A stretch of DNA of 21,409 nt, taken from the NCBI GenBank assembly GCA_047630175.1, contig JBLHVI010000050.1:1-21409 (forward strand), read 5' to 3'. This document shows positions 8,401-15,575 of this stretch, one piece after another. The notes below the pieces were generated by a model that searched no databases, had not been told where the DNA came from, and was given only the letters and a program-made list of their open reading frames with translations. This stretch comes from UBA4582 sp047630175. GTDB lineage: Bacteria > Pseudomonadota > Gammaproteobacteria > Pseudomonadales > Azotimanducaceae. Position numbers and translations under genes: made by a program. The number at the start of each line of letters is the position of its first letter. Within the stretch, counting starts at the first letter, position 1.

Positions 8401-8982
8401 ATCGGAGCCCATTGGGAAAACATCCATAATCGCGCCGCGAACCGCGAATTCGCCGTGCTCGCTCACAGTTTCGACGCAGCGATAGGCGGCGGACTCTAGT
8501 TGGCGGCGCATAGCATTAATATCAAATTTCTGGCCGACATCTAATATTAGGCTGCTGCCGAGTGAAAAAGACCGCGGTGCAATCTTATGCATTAACGTCG
8601 TGGCTGGCACCACGAGGGCGCCTGCCTGCTGGCTGGGTAATTGATTGAGTATTTTCAGGCGCTCGGAAATAATATCCTGATGGGGTGAAAAGCCGTCGTA
8701 TACTAGCGTTTCCCAGTCAGGGAATAACTGGATTAGGGGCTGGCTGCTTGAATCTAACGAGGGATCTACGGGCTGATCTGACTGACCGACAAAAAAGCTC
8801 AATTCCTGATGGATGCGCTCTGCAGACTGCATGTCGCTAGCAATCACTAGACAAAAACACCGCTCGCGTTTGATTAACTCGCTTATCAGCAAGGAGGACG
8901 CGCTACCCGGAAGGTTGCTCCAATGTCGGCGTTCCCCGGCTTTGGTGGGGATCTGTAGAGGACCAATGGTGGGGCTTGTCAT
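5482..8982 (-). CDS. mfd: Transcription-repair coupling factor Mfd
   Basis: Mfd pushes stalled RNA polymerase off template-strand lesions and recruits UvrA to start nucleotide excision repair. The 1166-residue length is normal. In order: a UvrB-like N-terminal part with a FPDWETLVYDGFSP segment at about 87-100, and the RNA-polymerase-interacting domain near 485-550 with VHIDHGVGRYIGL. The superfamily-2 helicase motor follows, with Walker A GDVGFGKT at 643-650, motif II DEEH at 744-747, TATPIPRTL, and motif VI QLRGRVGRSHHQAYAYLL. The C-terminal UvrA-masking domain comes last. The ATG at 8982 has no clear ribosome binding site, but upstream sequence gives no better start. It is divergent from the aspartic protease gene (73-bp gap) and overlaps csiV by 17 bp. 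All motor motifs are intact. Confidence 0.98.
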   Translation of the reverse strand: MTSPTIGPLQIPTKAGERRHWSNLPGSASSLLISELIKRERCFCLVIASDMQSAERIHQELSFFVGQSDQPVDPSLDSSSQPLIQLFPDWETLVYDGFSPHQDIISERLKILNQLPSQQAGALVVPATTLMHKIAPRSFSLGSSLILDVGQKFDINAMRRQLESAAYRCVETVSEHGEFAVRGAIMDVFPMGSDLPYRLDLFDDEIESLRTFDPETQLSIDKVTSVRLLPAREYPLTDQAIKQFQNQWHLTFKGDARKCPIYQDVSQGLSPAGVEYYLPLFFDAAESLFDYLPENALVVSEDIDTILRRHWRDAETRFESLRYDLQKPILPPCDILLDADQLYTACNQRPRLEIREATVDQGDKFAFSALPNVAINERGQQPLENLQRLLGATTSKTLIITESNGRREVVDDLFRRHGLKPAIAENWAAFLASPEPLQLSVASLERGLQLDSSEILMLTEQQLFGEHVLQKRRRDKQKDNATELVIKSLTELSIGSPVVHIDHGVGRYIGLQTLTIDSQETEFLTLGYQDEARLYVPVSALHLISRYAAADETVAPLHRLGGDTWEKAKRKAAEQVRDVAAELLNIYARREAKKGFAFPMPDEAYEQFSSAFPFEETPDQQTAIEHVIGDMVNQKAMDHLICGDVGFGKTEVAMRAAFLAVHAGKQVAILVPTTLLARQHNETFKDRFADWPVTIESISRFKTKKEQQVVADKMQAGTVDIVIGTHGLLQAGMKFKDLGLVIIDEEHRFGVRQKEKLKSMRAEVDILTMTATPIPRTLNMAMAGMRDLTIIATPPAKRLSIKTFVRQRSDALVKEAIQRELMRGGQVYYLHNEVKTIENTAQKLLELVPEARIAVGHGQMRERELEQVMSDFYHKRANILVCTTIIETGIDIPNANTIIMDRADRFGLAQIHQLRGRVGRSHHQAYAYLLTPHPKSMTSDAVKRLDAISEAEDLGAGFILATHDLEIRGAGELLGDDQTGNMHSIGFPLYMEMLDRAVTAIKDGKTPNMDLPLREDTDINLRLPALIPESYLPDVHQRLVLYKRISNAETHDQLRELQVEMIDRFGLLPEQTKNLFRVTALKLRAEKLGIKKLDVGPNGGKLEFAQSTTVDPFSIVQLVQSAPNRYRLATANQLAFDEKMEVAEIRFQKVEKLFERLEQNTHAIAS

Positions 8983-9055
8983 AGTGATGGGTGTGTCATT
9001 TGAACGGGGGTGAAGGTTACTATCTGCTTGTCTTAAATCAAAGGGCTGAGAACAA

Positions 9056-10090
9056 ATGCGCTATCTAATCACACTCCTGCTGGTAGGTCTGTTTCTGGCC
9101 GGCGTATCAGTCGGTTGGTGGCTCAAGGGGCGTGGTATCGCAACTGCTATCGATACTGATGGGGTGGTTTTGCAGATTGATGCGTCATCCGTGACAAAGC
9201 CGGGGGTGGCTGACCCGAATGCACCTATGGGCGTGGCAGCTATTAAGGGCTTGCCGCGGGATGCGCGGCATAGTGCGTATGAGGCTTATTTAGCGCGTGT
9301 CGGTGAAGATTATAACGCCTTGATGGCGTTAGCTGGTTTGCTGCGGCAAGACGGCGTTTATCCCGCAGCGATCGCTTGCTTGCTGCGGGCAGCTTTGCAG
9401 GTAGGTACCGAAAACCAACAGTACCTTCTGGAGGCTAGTCTTGCCGCCACCACAGATGACTATGCCCGCAGTCTAACCGGTAGTCAGCAGCTCGAGATGC
9501 TGGATAAAATGTATGAAAGTATCACGTTGGCTTTGCCTGAGCAGGCCGACTATTTTCTTGCCTTGGGCTTGTTGCGTATTCAGACGGGCAATCCTGCCGG
9601 TGCGTTGCCGCCGCTGGCGCAAATCCAGAATCACACGCGTCTGGGCGCTCAGGCGCGAGGCTTAATGACGGCCATTGAGGCAGATGCAACGGAATCTCCA
9701 GTGACGCTCGAAACGCTGTCCCTGCGCCGTGTGGGCGACCAATTTCTTGTGCAAGGTCTGCTTGATCAGCGGCGTACGGTGACTTTGCTGATTGATACCG
9801 GGGCGGCAATGACCATGCTCGAACCGACGTTGTTGGCGAGTTTGGGCTACGGGCTCGAAGGCCGGCGGGCGTATTTTACCACGGCAAATGGCGTGGTTGC
9901 TGCGCCAGTGGTGGCGCTCGGGCATCTGTCGCTGGGGTTGGCAGGGGTCGATCATTTGCCGGTCGGTGCGCTCACGATGGCGCTGCCAGCAGGCGTTGAT
10001 GGTTTACTCGGTATGAATTTTCTGCGTCACTATGAGTTCCGTATCGATCAGTCTGAGAGATTGCTTTATTTGCAGCACCGGTGGCCCTAA
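9056..10090 (+). CDS. Membrane-anchored retropepsin-like aspartic protease
   Basis: Of the 344 residues, 3-22 form a single hydrophobic segment (YLITLLLVGLFLAGVSVGWW) that should act as a membrane anchor or uncleaved signal. A helical, TPR-like region follows at about 70-205. The C-terminal domain (about 218-340) is a single-lobe retroviral-type aspartic protease: VTLLIDTGAAMTML with catalytic Asp247, then a flap-like segment and the second conserved motif GLLGMNFL at 316-323. Single-lobe enzymes of this kind work as dimers. Bacterial clan AA proteases have few known substrates, and none can be predicted here. The N-terminal anchor predicts that the catalytic domain sits on the periplasmic side. 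AAGGGCTGAG lies a few bases before the ATG. The gene is divergent from mfd and precedes gap on the same strand. Confidence 0.85.
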   Translation: MRYLITLLLVGLFLAGVSVGWWLKGRGIATAIDTDGVVLQIDASSVTKPGVADPNAPMGVAAIKGLPRDARHSAYEAYLARVGEDYNALMALAGLLRQDGVYPAAIACLLRAALQVGTENQQYLLEASLAATTDDYARSLTGSQQLEMLDKMYESITLALPEQADYFLALGLLRIQTGNPAGALPPLAQIQNHTRLGAQARGLMTAIEADATESPVTLETLSLRRVGDQFLVQGLLDQRRTVTLLIDTGAAMTMLEPTLLASLGYGLEGRRAYFTTANGVVAAPVVALGHLSLGLAGVDHLPVGALTMALPAGVDGLLGMNFLRHYEFRIDQSERLLYLQHRWP

Positions 10091-10107
10091 TTTTCAAGAT
10101 TTTGATT

Positions 10108-10142
10108 GTCAGGCCACTGACGCGTAACGAATGATCGATCAT
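10108..10142. repeat. Inverted repeats upstream of gap
   Basis: A small hairpin GTCAG-gcca-CTGAC (10108-10121) is followed by the perfect 12-bp palindrome ATGATCGATCAT (10131-10142). Both lie just after the protease stop and before the gap promoter. No T-run follows, so this is not a standard terminator; the palindrome could be an operator. Confidence 0.4.
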
Positions 10143-10176
10143 CAGCTGGTTTTTATGGTGCGCAGGGAATCTAACA

Positions 10177-10205
10177 TTGCGTTGACGGGTTCAAAATTCG
10201 ATAAT
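10177..10205 (+). promoter_or_regulatory. Candidate sigma70 promoter of gap
   Basis: TTGCGT (10177-10182) and GATAAT (10200-10205) are 17 bp apart, about 35 bases upstream of the gap start codon. Both hexamers are near consensus. It is the only convincing promoter in the 150-bp gap. Confidence 0.45.
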
Positions 10206-10240
10206 ACGCGTCGTCAAGAATCCAACAAGAGGAATGTCCC

Positions 10241-11740
10241 GTGGCAAGACCAGGATTAGATGGCGTATTCGCCGATTGGAAGGAACGAGAAGCGCTGGCT
10301 GAATCCATGATACCTATGATCGGTGGTCTGTACCGACGCAATGTGGTGATTTACATTCATGGTGTGCCTCTTTACAACCTGTCAGTTATTGAGCTGATGA
10401 AAGCGCACCGCTTTGTTCGTCAGATCGAGAATAACGAAATGTCGGAATTTGAGACCCAGCCGATTCTAGAAACCTTGTGCCAACTAGACTTGGGTCCTGC
10501 GCATATCGATATTGGTAAGTTAACGTCCCAGTTTATGGCAGACAATAAAGGCCTGAGCCCCGAGGCTTATGTTAAGAGTGCCTGCGAGCATATTATCGGC
10601 CGCACCGACACCATTACCCATGAACCCATGGATGTCGTGATCTACGGTTTTGGCCGTATTGGCCGCCTAGTGGCGCGCTTATTGGTCGAAAAAGCTGGTG
10701 GTGGCCAAAACTTGGTCCCTCGAGCCGTGGTGTTGCGCCCGCCGAAAGATCCCATATTAGATCTTAACCGCCGCGCTAGCCTGCTCCGTCGCGATTCTAT
10801 TCATGGCGGCTTCAAAGGAACTATCCGGGTCGATGAAGAAAATCATGTGTTGATTTGCAATGGCAACGCCATCCGCTTTATTTATGCCTCGGACCCCGCG
10901 ACCATTGACTACACTGCGTACGGCATTAAAAACGCGCTGGTAATTGACAGTTCGGGCGTCTGGCGTGACGAAGCTGGTCTGGCCGAGCATCTTAAATCTA
11001 AGGGTGTCTCTAAGGTGTTGCTGACCACCTCTGGCAAGGGTAGCGTCAAGAATATCGTCTCTGGGGTTAATTCCGACACGATCTCCGAGACGGATAAAAT
11101 TATCGCCGCAGCGTCTTGTACCACCAATGCAATCGTGCCTGTATTGAAATCTATGCAGGATCGATTTGGTATTGAGCATGGGCATATGGAAACAGTGCAC
11201 GCGTACACTGACGACCAGAACCTACATGACAATATCCACCCGAAAGAACGTCGAGGCCGAAGCGCGGCATTGAACATGGTGCTGACAGAGTCGAATGCGA
11301 CAAGTGCTGTGGGTAAGTTGCTGCCGGAATTGGCGGGTAAACTCACCGGCAACTCGATTCGGGTACCCGTGCCTAATGTATCGATGGCGATTTTGAATCT
11401 GTCCTTGGCCGTTGAAACGACGCGAGAGGAAGTTAATGAATTTTTACGCAACATCTCCTTGAGCTCTTCCATGCAGCGCCAGGTTGGTTATACGGTATCT
11501 AGTGAAGTGGTATCTTCAGATTTTGTTGGAGATCGGCATGCCGGAATCGTCGACTCTGAGGCAACCATCGTAGATGGTAAGCAGGTAGTCATTTACGTCT
11601 GGTACGACAATGAGTTTGGCTACACTTGCCAGGTTGTTAGGGTTGGGCAAAAGATGGCGAATATTAAGTATCCCATCATTCCGCTGCAGTCTTCGTCTGA
11701 CAAAGTGGAGGCGGTAGCACTGAAAACGGCGGCTTCATAA
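10241..11740 (+). CDS. gap: Glyceraldehyde-3-phosphate dehydrogenase with N-terminal extension
   Basis: Oxidises glyceraldehyde-3-phosphate to 1,3-bisphosphoglycerate with NAD(P)+, or the reverse. The 499 residues exceed the usual ~335 because about 130 residues precede the Rossmann fold. The fold starts at VVIYGFGRIGRLVAR (132-146). The catalytic centre AASCTTNAIVPVL has Cys293, and the catalytic His320 lies in HAYTDDQ. The C-terminal WYDNEFGYTCQV motif is intact, so the enzyme should be active. The extension is mostly charged and helical, with no targeting signal, and is of the kind seen in the long GAPDH of Pseudomonas (PA3001, from memory). The start is GTG with AAGAGGA 8 bases upstream; the nearby ATG at 10234 is in another frame. 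Whether it serves glycolysis or gluconeogenesis cannot be told. Confidence 0.95.
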   Translation: MARPGLDGVFADWKEREALAESMIPMIGGLYRRNVVIYIHGVPLYNLSVIELMKAHRFVRQIENNEMSEFETQPILETLCQLDLGPAHIDIGKLTSQFMADNKGLSPEAYVKSACEHIIGRTDTITHEPMDVVIYGFGRIGRLVARLLVEKAGGGQNLVPRAVVLRPPKDPILDLNRRASLLRRDSIHGGFKGTIRVDEENHVLICNGNAIRFIYASDPATIDYTAYGIKNALVIDSSGVWRDEAGLAEHLKSKGVSKVLLTTSGKGSVKNIVSGVNSDTISETDKIIAAASCTTNAIVPVLKSMQDRFGIEHGHMETVHAYTDDQNLHDNIHPKERRGRSAALNMVLTESNATSAVGKLLPELAGKLTGNSIRVPVPNVSMAILNLSLAVETTREEVNEFLRNISLSSSMQRQVGYTVSSEVVSSDFVGDRHAGIVDSEATIVDGKQVVIYVWYDNEFGYTCQVVRVGQKMANIKYPIIPLQSSSDKVEAVALKTAAS

Positions 11741-11771
11741 TTTATGTGACCCTACTAATTTTGAAAAACGT

Positions 11772-11798
11772 TGCCGCACTCTGGTGGGGCATTTCTTG
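11772..11798 (+). terminator. Candidate terminator of gap
   Basis: TGCC-g-CAC, loop TCTG, GTG-g-GGCA form a stem with one mismatch about 30 bases after the gap stop, followed by ATTTCTT. The stem is modest and the T-run interrupted. Confidence 0.35.
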
Positions 11799-11841
11799 GA
11801 TGCGAGGTGCTAAATAAAACGCGCGTAGATCGGTTGGGGAG

Positions 11842-11870
11842 TGGATTAAATCTGGGTGCGCCTCTATAAT
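11842..11870 (+). promoter_or_regulatory. Candidate nqr operon promoter
   Basis: A consensus -10, TATAAT (11865-11870), has a poor -35, TGGATT (11842-11847), at 17-bp spacing. It is the best promoter-like site between gap and nqrA and would give a leader of about 320 nt. A weak -35 suggests an activator may be needed. Confidence 0.35.
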
Positions 11871-12136
11871 CAATCTGTTACTCGGTGTGTTAAGTGATGC
11901 GGTGGAACGAGTAGGTTTGCGGATACATCAAATCGCTAAAATCTCACCGCAGCACCAAAAAATTTACGTTTTGCCGTGGCAAGATCGCTGCAAAAACATC
12001 GTTTTAAAAACGTGTCAATATAAAGAATATTTCTTAGAACATTTCGGAACAGAAGTTGTCAAACAGCCCGCTGAATGAATTCACCGGAAAAGATACAGAA
12101 AAAATTGAGCAAGAATGCCAGAAATGTTGACCACTG

Positions 12137-12155
12137 GAGACCCGCAACGGGTTTC
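12137..12155 (+). promoter_or_regulatory. Hairpin 38 nt upstream of nqrA, attenuator-like
   Basis: GAGACCCG-caa-CGGGTTTC pairs over 8 positions with one G-U wobble and runs into TTTCTT. The tight GC-rich stem plus T-rich tail resembles an intrinsic terminator lying between the candidate promoter and nqrA, so it may attenuate or otherwise regulate the operon. The T-run is broken by C. Confidence 0.4.
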
Positions 12156-12193
12156 TTACACTTTCATCGCCAAGATTGGTTGTTAGGTAGCTG

Positions 12194-13546
12194 ATGATTA
12201 AGACAAAAAAGGGACTCGACTTGCCCATTGCGGGTGGCCCTGAGCAGATTATCGATGCGGGGCGTCCAGCCCGCAGCGTTGCCTTAGTCGGATTCGACTA
12301 TCATGGATTGAAACCCACCATGGCGGTGGCAGAGGGTGATCAGGTCGTACTTGGCCAGCTTCTGTTCACCGACAAAAAAAGTGCCGGTATCAAGTATACA
12401 GCGCCTGCCAGCGGTACCATCACCGCTATCCACCGGGGCGCCAAGCGCGTTTTTCAGTCTTTGGTGATTGATATTGATTCCGCCGCTGAGACTTCCCAGC
12501 CCCCTGGTTTCACTAGCTACACGATTGCTGATATCGCCGCGTTAGATCGAGAGAAGGTGGTTACGCAACTAGTCGACTCGGGCGAATGGACGGCATTACG
12601 TAATCGCCCGTTCAATAGAGTCCCCGCCATTGATTCCATGCCGCATTCCCTATTCGTGACCGCGATTGATACACGTCCTCTATGTGCCGACCCGCAACTG
12701 GTCATTGCCGAACAGGCGGAGGCCTTCAGCGCTGGGCTTGATGTGCTGGCCAAGCTCACCACAGGCCCTGTGTACGTTTGCCAAGCTGCTGGAGCCAACT
12801 TACCCGTCGCCAATGACGCGCGGGTCCAAGTGGAAGAATTTGCTGGACCCCATCCCGCCGGTCTTGTTGGTACACATATTCATTTTCTGGCGCCGGTGAG
12901 TGAGAACAGAACCGTATGGCACATCGGTTATCAAGACGTGATTGCCATCGGTCACCTGTTTCTGACAGGCCAAATTTATACCCAGCGTGTTGTTGCAATG
13001 GCCGGACCTGGCGTCAGCCAACCTCGATTAGTGCGAACCCGCCGTGGCGCCAGTATTATTGAGATGACGGCCGGTGAGCTTGAGGGCGCTAATCCGCGCG
13101 TTATTAGTGGCTCTGTATTTGATGGCCGCACGGCAGTAGCGGGCGTGGCATATCTGGGGCGCTTCCATCAACAGGTGTCGGTATTAGAAGAAGGAACTCA
13201 GCGAGAGTTTCTGGGTTATCTGACGATTGGTAGCCAGAAATTCACGCTGACTAGGCTGTATCTCGCTGCTTGGCGTAAGACAAAGATGAAGTTCACAACC
13301 TCCACGGGAGGTAGCGAGCGCGCCATGGTGCCTATGGGTACTTTTGAGAAGGTGATGCCACTAGACATCCTACCGACCCAATTATTGCGTGCCTTGCTGG
13401 TCAAGGACGTTGATACGGCGATTCTTTTGGGTTGTCTTGAACTGGATGAAGAAGATCTGGCGCTATGCACTTTTGCGTGTCCAGGTAAATACGAATACGG
13501 CCCCTATCTGCGCGACATGTTGACGCAAATAGAGACGGAGGGATAA
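12194..13546 (+). CDS. nqrA: Na+-translocating NADH:quinone reductase subunit A
   Basis: Peripheral cytoplasmic subunit of Na+-NQR, without its own redox cofactor in the known structures and linked to ubiquinone binding. Its 450 residues match the usual length. The N-terminus MIKTKKGLDLPIAGGPEQ is characteristic of the family. The middle part carries the barrel-sandwich and RnfC-like segments (GDQVVLGQLLFTDKKSAGI, APASGTITAIHRGAKR), and the C-terminal CTFACPGKYEYGPYLRDML block ends the conserved region. The Shine-Dalgarno sequence is weak (TAGGTAGC shortly before the ATG). It is the first gene of nqrABCDEF, 6 bp before nqrB, after a long untranslated region with a hairpin. Confidence 0.97.
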   Translation: MIKTKKGLDLPIAGGPEQIIDAGRPARSVALVGFDYHGLKPTMAVAEGDQVVLGQLLFTDKKSAGIKYTAPASGTITAIHRGAKRVFQSLVIDIDSAAETSQPPGFTSYTIADIAALDREKVVTQLVDSGEWTALRNRPFNRVPAIDSMPHSLFVTAIDTRPLCADPQLVIAEQAEAFSAGLDVLAKLTTGPVYVCQAAGANLPVANDARVQVEEFAGPHPAGLVGTHIHFLAPVSENRTVWHIGYQDVIAIGHLFLTGQIYTQRVVAMAGPGVSQPRLVRTRRGASIIEMTAGELEGANPRVISGSVFDGRTAVAGVAYLGRFHQQVSVLEEGTQREFLGYLTIGSQKFTLTRLYLAAWRKTKMKFTTSTGGSERAMVPMGTFEKVMPLDILPTQLLRALLVKDVDTAILLGCLELDEEDLALCTFACPGKYEYGPYLRDMLTQIETEG

Positions 13547-13552
13547 GAGCCA

Positions 13553-14758
13553 ATGTCATTACGAACGATGCTAGACGGTGTTGAACACCATTTTGAATCT
13601 GGTGGCAAACTGTCGAATTTCTATGCGCTATATGAAGCGGTAGATACCATTTTCTACACACCTGGCAAGGTAACAACCAGCGCCTCACACGTCCGGGATG
13701 CGGTGGATTTAAAGCGGATCATGATCACGGTATGGTTGTGTGCATTTTTCCCTATGTTTGCTGGCATGTACCACACGGGTCTGCAGGCTAATCTGGCGAT
13801 GGACCAAATGGGTATGGAGTCCTTGAGTGGTTGGCGTGGCTGGTTGTTAGAGATCGCCGCGACCTATGACGCCGCGAGTGTTTGGGATTGCATGGTTTAT
13901 GGCGCCGTGTTCTACATCCCTATCTATGTCACCACGTTTGTTGTTGGTGGTTTTTGGGAAGTGCTGTTTGCGACCAAGCGCGGTCACGAGATCAACGAGG
14001 GCTTCTTTGTCACTAGCGTTTTATTTTCTTTGACTGTGCCCGCCTCAATTCCTTTGTGGCAGGTGGCTGTGGGTATCTCGTTCGGTATCGTGATCGGCAA
14101 GGAAATATTTGGCGGCACTGGTAAGAACTTCCTTAATCCTGCCCTAACGGGTCGTGCTTTCTTATATTTCGCTTATCCTGCGCAGCTTTCAGGCGACGCG
14201 GTATGGACCGCGGTAGATGGTTTTAGTGGTGCTACGGCACTGGGTATAGCGGCGCTAAGCGGCATGGAGGGTGTATTGGCCAGCGGTATGACCTGGACTG
14301 ATGCTTTCCTCGGCAAAATGCAAGGTTCTATGGGTGAAACATCGACACTGGCAATCTTTATTGGCGGCTTCTTCCTGCTGCTGACTCGCACCGCTGCATG
14401 GCGCATTGTCTCAGGGGTTTTTCTGGGTATGGTAGGCATGTCGCTGCTGTTCAACGGCATAAGCTCTGAAACTAACCCCATGTTCAGTATGCCTTGGTAT
14501 TGGCATTTGGTGCTGGGTGGATTTGCCTTCGGCATGATTTTTATGGCAACCGACCCAGTGTCCGCCTCCATGACAAATAAAGGTAAATGGTTTTATGGTG
14601 GCTTGATCGGTGTAATGGCTGTGTTGATCCGAGTCATTAATCCGGCCTTCCCTGAAGGCATCATGTTGGCTATTTTGTTTGCTAACCTGTTTGCGCCGCT
14701 GATCGATTGGTTTGTGGTTCAAGCGAACATTAAGAGGAGGCTAGCGCGCAATGTCTGA
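13553..14758 (+). CDS. nqrB: Na+-translocating NADH:quinone reductase subunit B
   Basis: Integral membrane subunit that carries covalently bound FMN and riboflavin and forms much of the sodium path. In its 401 residues I see a hydrophilic N-terminus (to about 53), then many hydrophobic helices beginning with IMITVWLCAFFPMFAGM. The flavinylation motif SGAT gives Thr228 (in DGFSGATALG) as FMN acceptor, equivalent to Thr236 in Vibrio. GGTGKNFLNPALTGRAFLYFAYP at about 187-209 is the conserved RnfD/NqrB segment. The stop overlaps the nqrC start by 8 bp, with AAGAGGAGG inside nqrB as the nqrC ribosome binding site. ApbE is needed to attach the FMN and is not encoded nearby. Confidence 0.98.
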   Translation: MSLRTMLDGVEHHFESGGKLSNFYALYEAVDTIFYTPGKVTTSASHVRDAVDLKRIMITVWLCAFFPMFAGMYHTGLQANLAMDQMGMESLSGWRGWLLEIAATYDAASVWDCMVYGAVFYIPIYVTTFVVGGFWEVLFATKRGHEINEGFFVTSVLFSLTVPASIPLWQVAVGISFGIVIGKEIFGGTGKNFLNPALTGRAFLYFAYPAQLSGDAVWTAVDGFSGATALGIAALSGMEGVLASGMTWTDAFLGKMQGSMGETSTLAIFIGGFFLLLTRTAAWRIVSGVFLGMVGMSLLFNGISSETNPMFSMPWYWHLVLGGFAFGMIFMATDPVSASMTNKGKWFYGGLIGVMAVLIRVINPAFPEGIMLAILFANLFAPLIDWFVVQANIKRRLARNV

Positions 14759-15557
14759 ACCAGTGAAAGACAAGGACTCTCTGAAAAATATTTTGATAGT
14801 AGCGCTTGGGGTGTGTTTTGTTTGTGCCATCATCGTGTCAACGGCCGCTGTACAACTCAAGCCTCAACGCATCGCAAATAAAGCGCTTGATCGCAACAAG
14901 AACATTTTGATCGCCGCCGGCCTGTATGAGAAAGGCGTGACCGCAGACGCCCAAATCGATACGTTATTCGAGCAGTTCACGCTCAAGGTCGTAGATCTGC
15001 AGGAGCATCGCTATCTGACGGTTGATGAAATAGCCGAGGCGAAGATTGATCCGCGCACTTATGACCAACGCAAGGCTTCCAAAGATCCAGCCTTATCGAT
15101 GGCATTGAGTGATACGCAGGATGTGGCATCGATTAGTCGTCGTGCTCGTTATTCGGTTGCGTACTTACTCGAACAAGACGGTGACGTTGAGCGCATCGTG
15201 CTGCCGGTTCACGGTTATGGCTTGTGGTCTACCCTGTATGGTTTTATTGCGATAGAAGGTGACGGCAATACAGTTGCCGGCATTACGTTTTACGAACACA
15301 CAGAGACTGCCGGTCTTGGCGGTGAGGTGGACAACCCCGCGTGGAAAGCCTTGTGGATGGGCAAAAAGATATATGCCGATAATCAAGTTGCATTCGAAGT
15401 GGTCAAAGGCAACGTTGACCCAACCTCTGCTAAAGGCCAATACCAGGTAGATGCCTTGTCCGGCGCGACTCTGACGAGCCGTGGCGTACAGAATATGGTG
15501 GCATTTTGGATGGGTAGCGATGGCTTTGGGGCCATTCTCAAAAACATGAAAGGTTAA
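14751..15557 (+). CDS. nqrC: Na+-translocating NADH:quinone reductase subunit C
   Basis: Subunit with one N-terminal membrane helix (about 13-36, ILIVALGVCFVCAIIVSTAAV) and a large periplasmic FMN-binding domain. Its 268 residues end in the flavinylation motif SGATLTSRGVQNM, with Thr240 as the FMN acceptor, matching Thr225 in Vibrio. The FMN_bind domain also shows GYGLWSTLYGFIAIE at 155-169 and EHTETAGLGGEV at 182-193, both conserved. The ATG lies inside the end of nqrB (8-bp overlap), so translation is probably coupled. The nqrD start follows 18 bp after the stop. Confidence 0.98.
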   Translation: MSEPVKDKDSLKNILIVALGVCFVCAIIVSTAAVQLKPQRIANKALDRNKNILIAAGLYEKGVTADAQIDTLFEQFTLKVVDLQEHRYLTVDEIAEAKIDPRTYDQRKASKDPALSMALSDTQDVASISRRARYSVAYLLEQDGDVERIVLPVHGYGLWSTLYGFIAIEGDGNTVAGITFYEHTETAGLGGEVDNPAWKALWMGKKIYADNQVAFEVVKGNVDPTSAKGQYQVDALSGATLTSRGVQNMVAFWMGSDGFGAILKNMKG

Positions 15558-15575
15558 GGGAGCAGGAAACACACC

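Larger units (their letters stand above)
11741..12193. other. 453-bp region between gap and nqrA, probably regulatory leader
   Basis: No recognisable gene. A GTG-started frame of 63 codons (11887-12078) lacks a ribosome binding site and family resemblance. The region holds a possible gap terminator (11772-11798), a perfect TATAAT (11865-11870), a small palindrome CGTTTTaAAAACG (12000-12012) and a terminator-like hairpin (12137-12155). If transcription of nqr starts near 11877, the leader is over 300 nt. The strand between about 11880 and 12130 is AT-richer than the genes on either side. Confidence 0.5.

Noticed and set aside
9000..9026. TTGAAC and TATCTG as a promoter for the aspartic protease gene
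   Set aside because: Spacing is only 15 bp and the -10 is poor.
11887..12078. 63-codon GTG-started frame between gap and nqrA as a gene
   Set aside because: No ribosome binding site, no family resemblance, and AT-rich sequence; kept only as a possible leader element.
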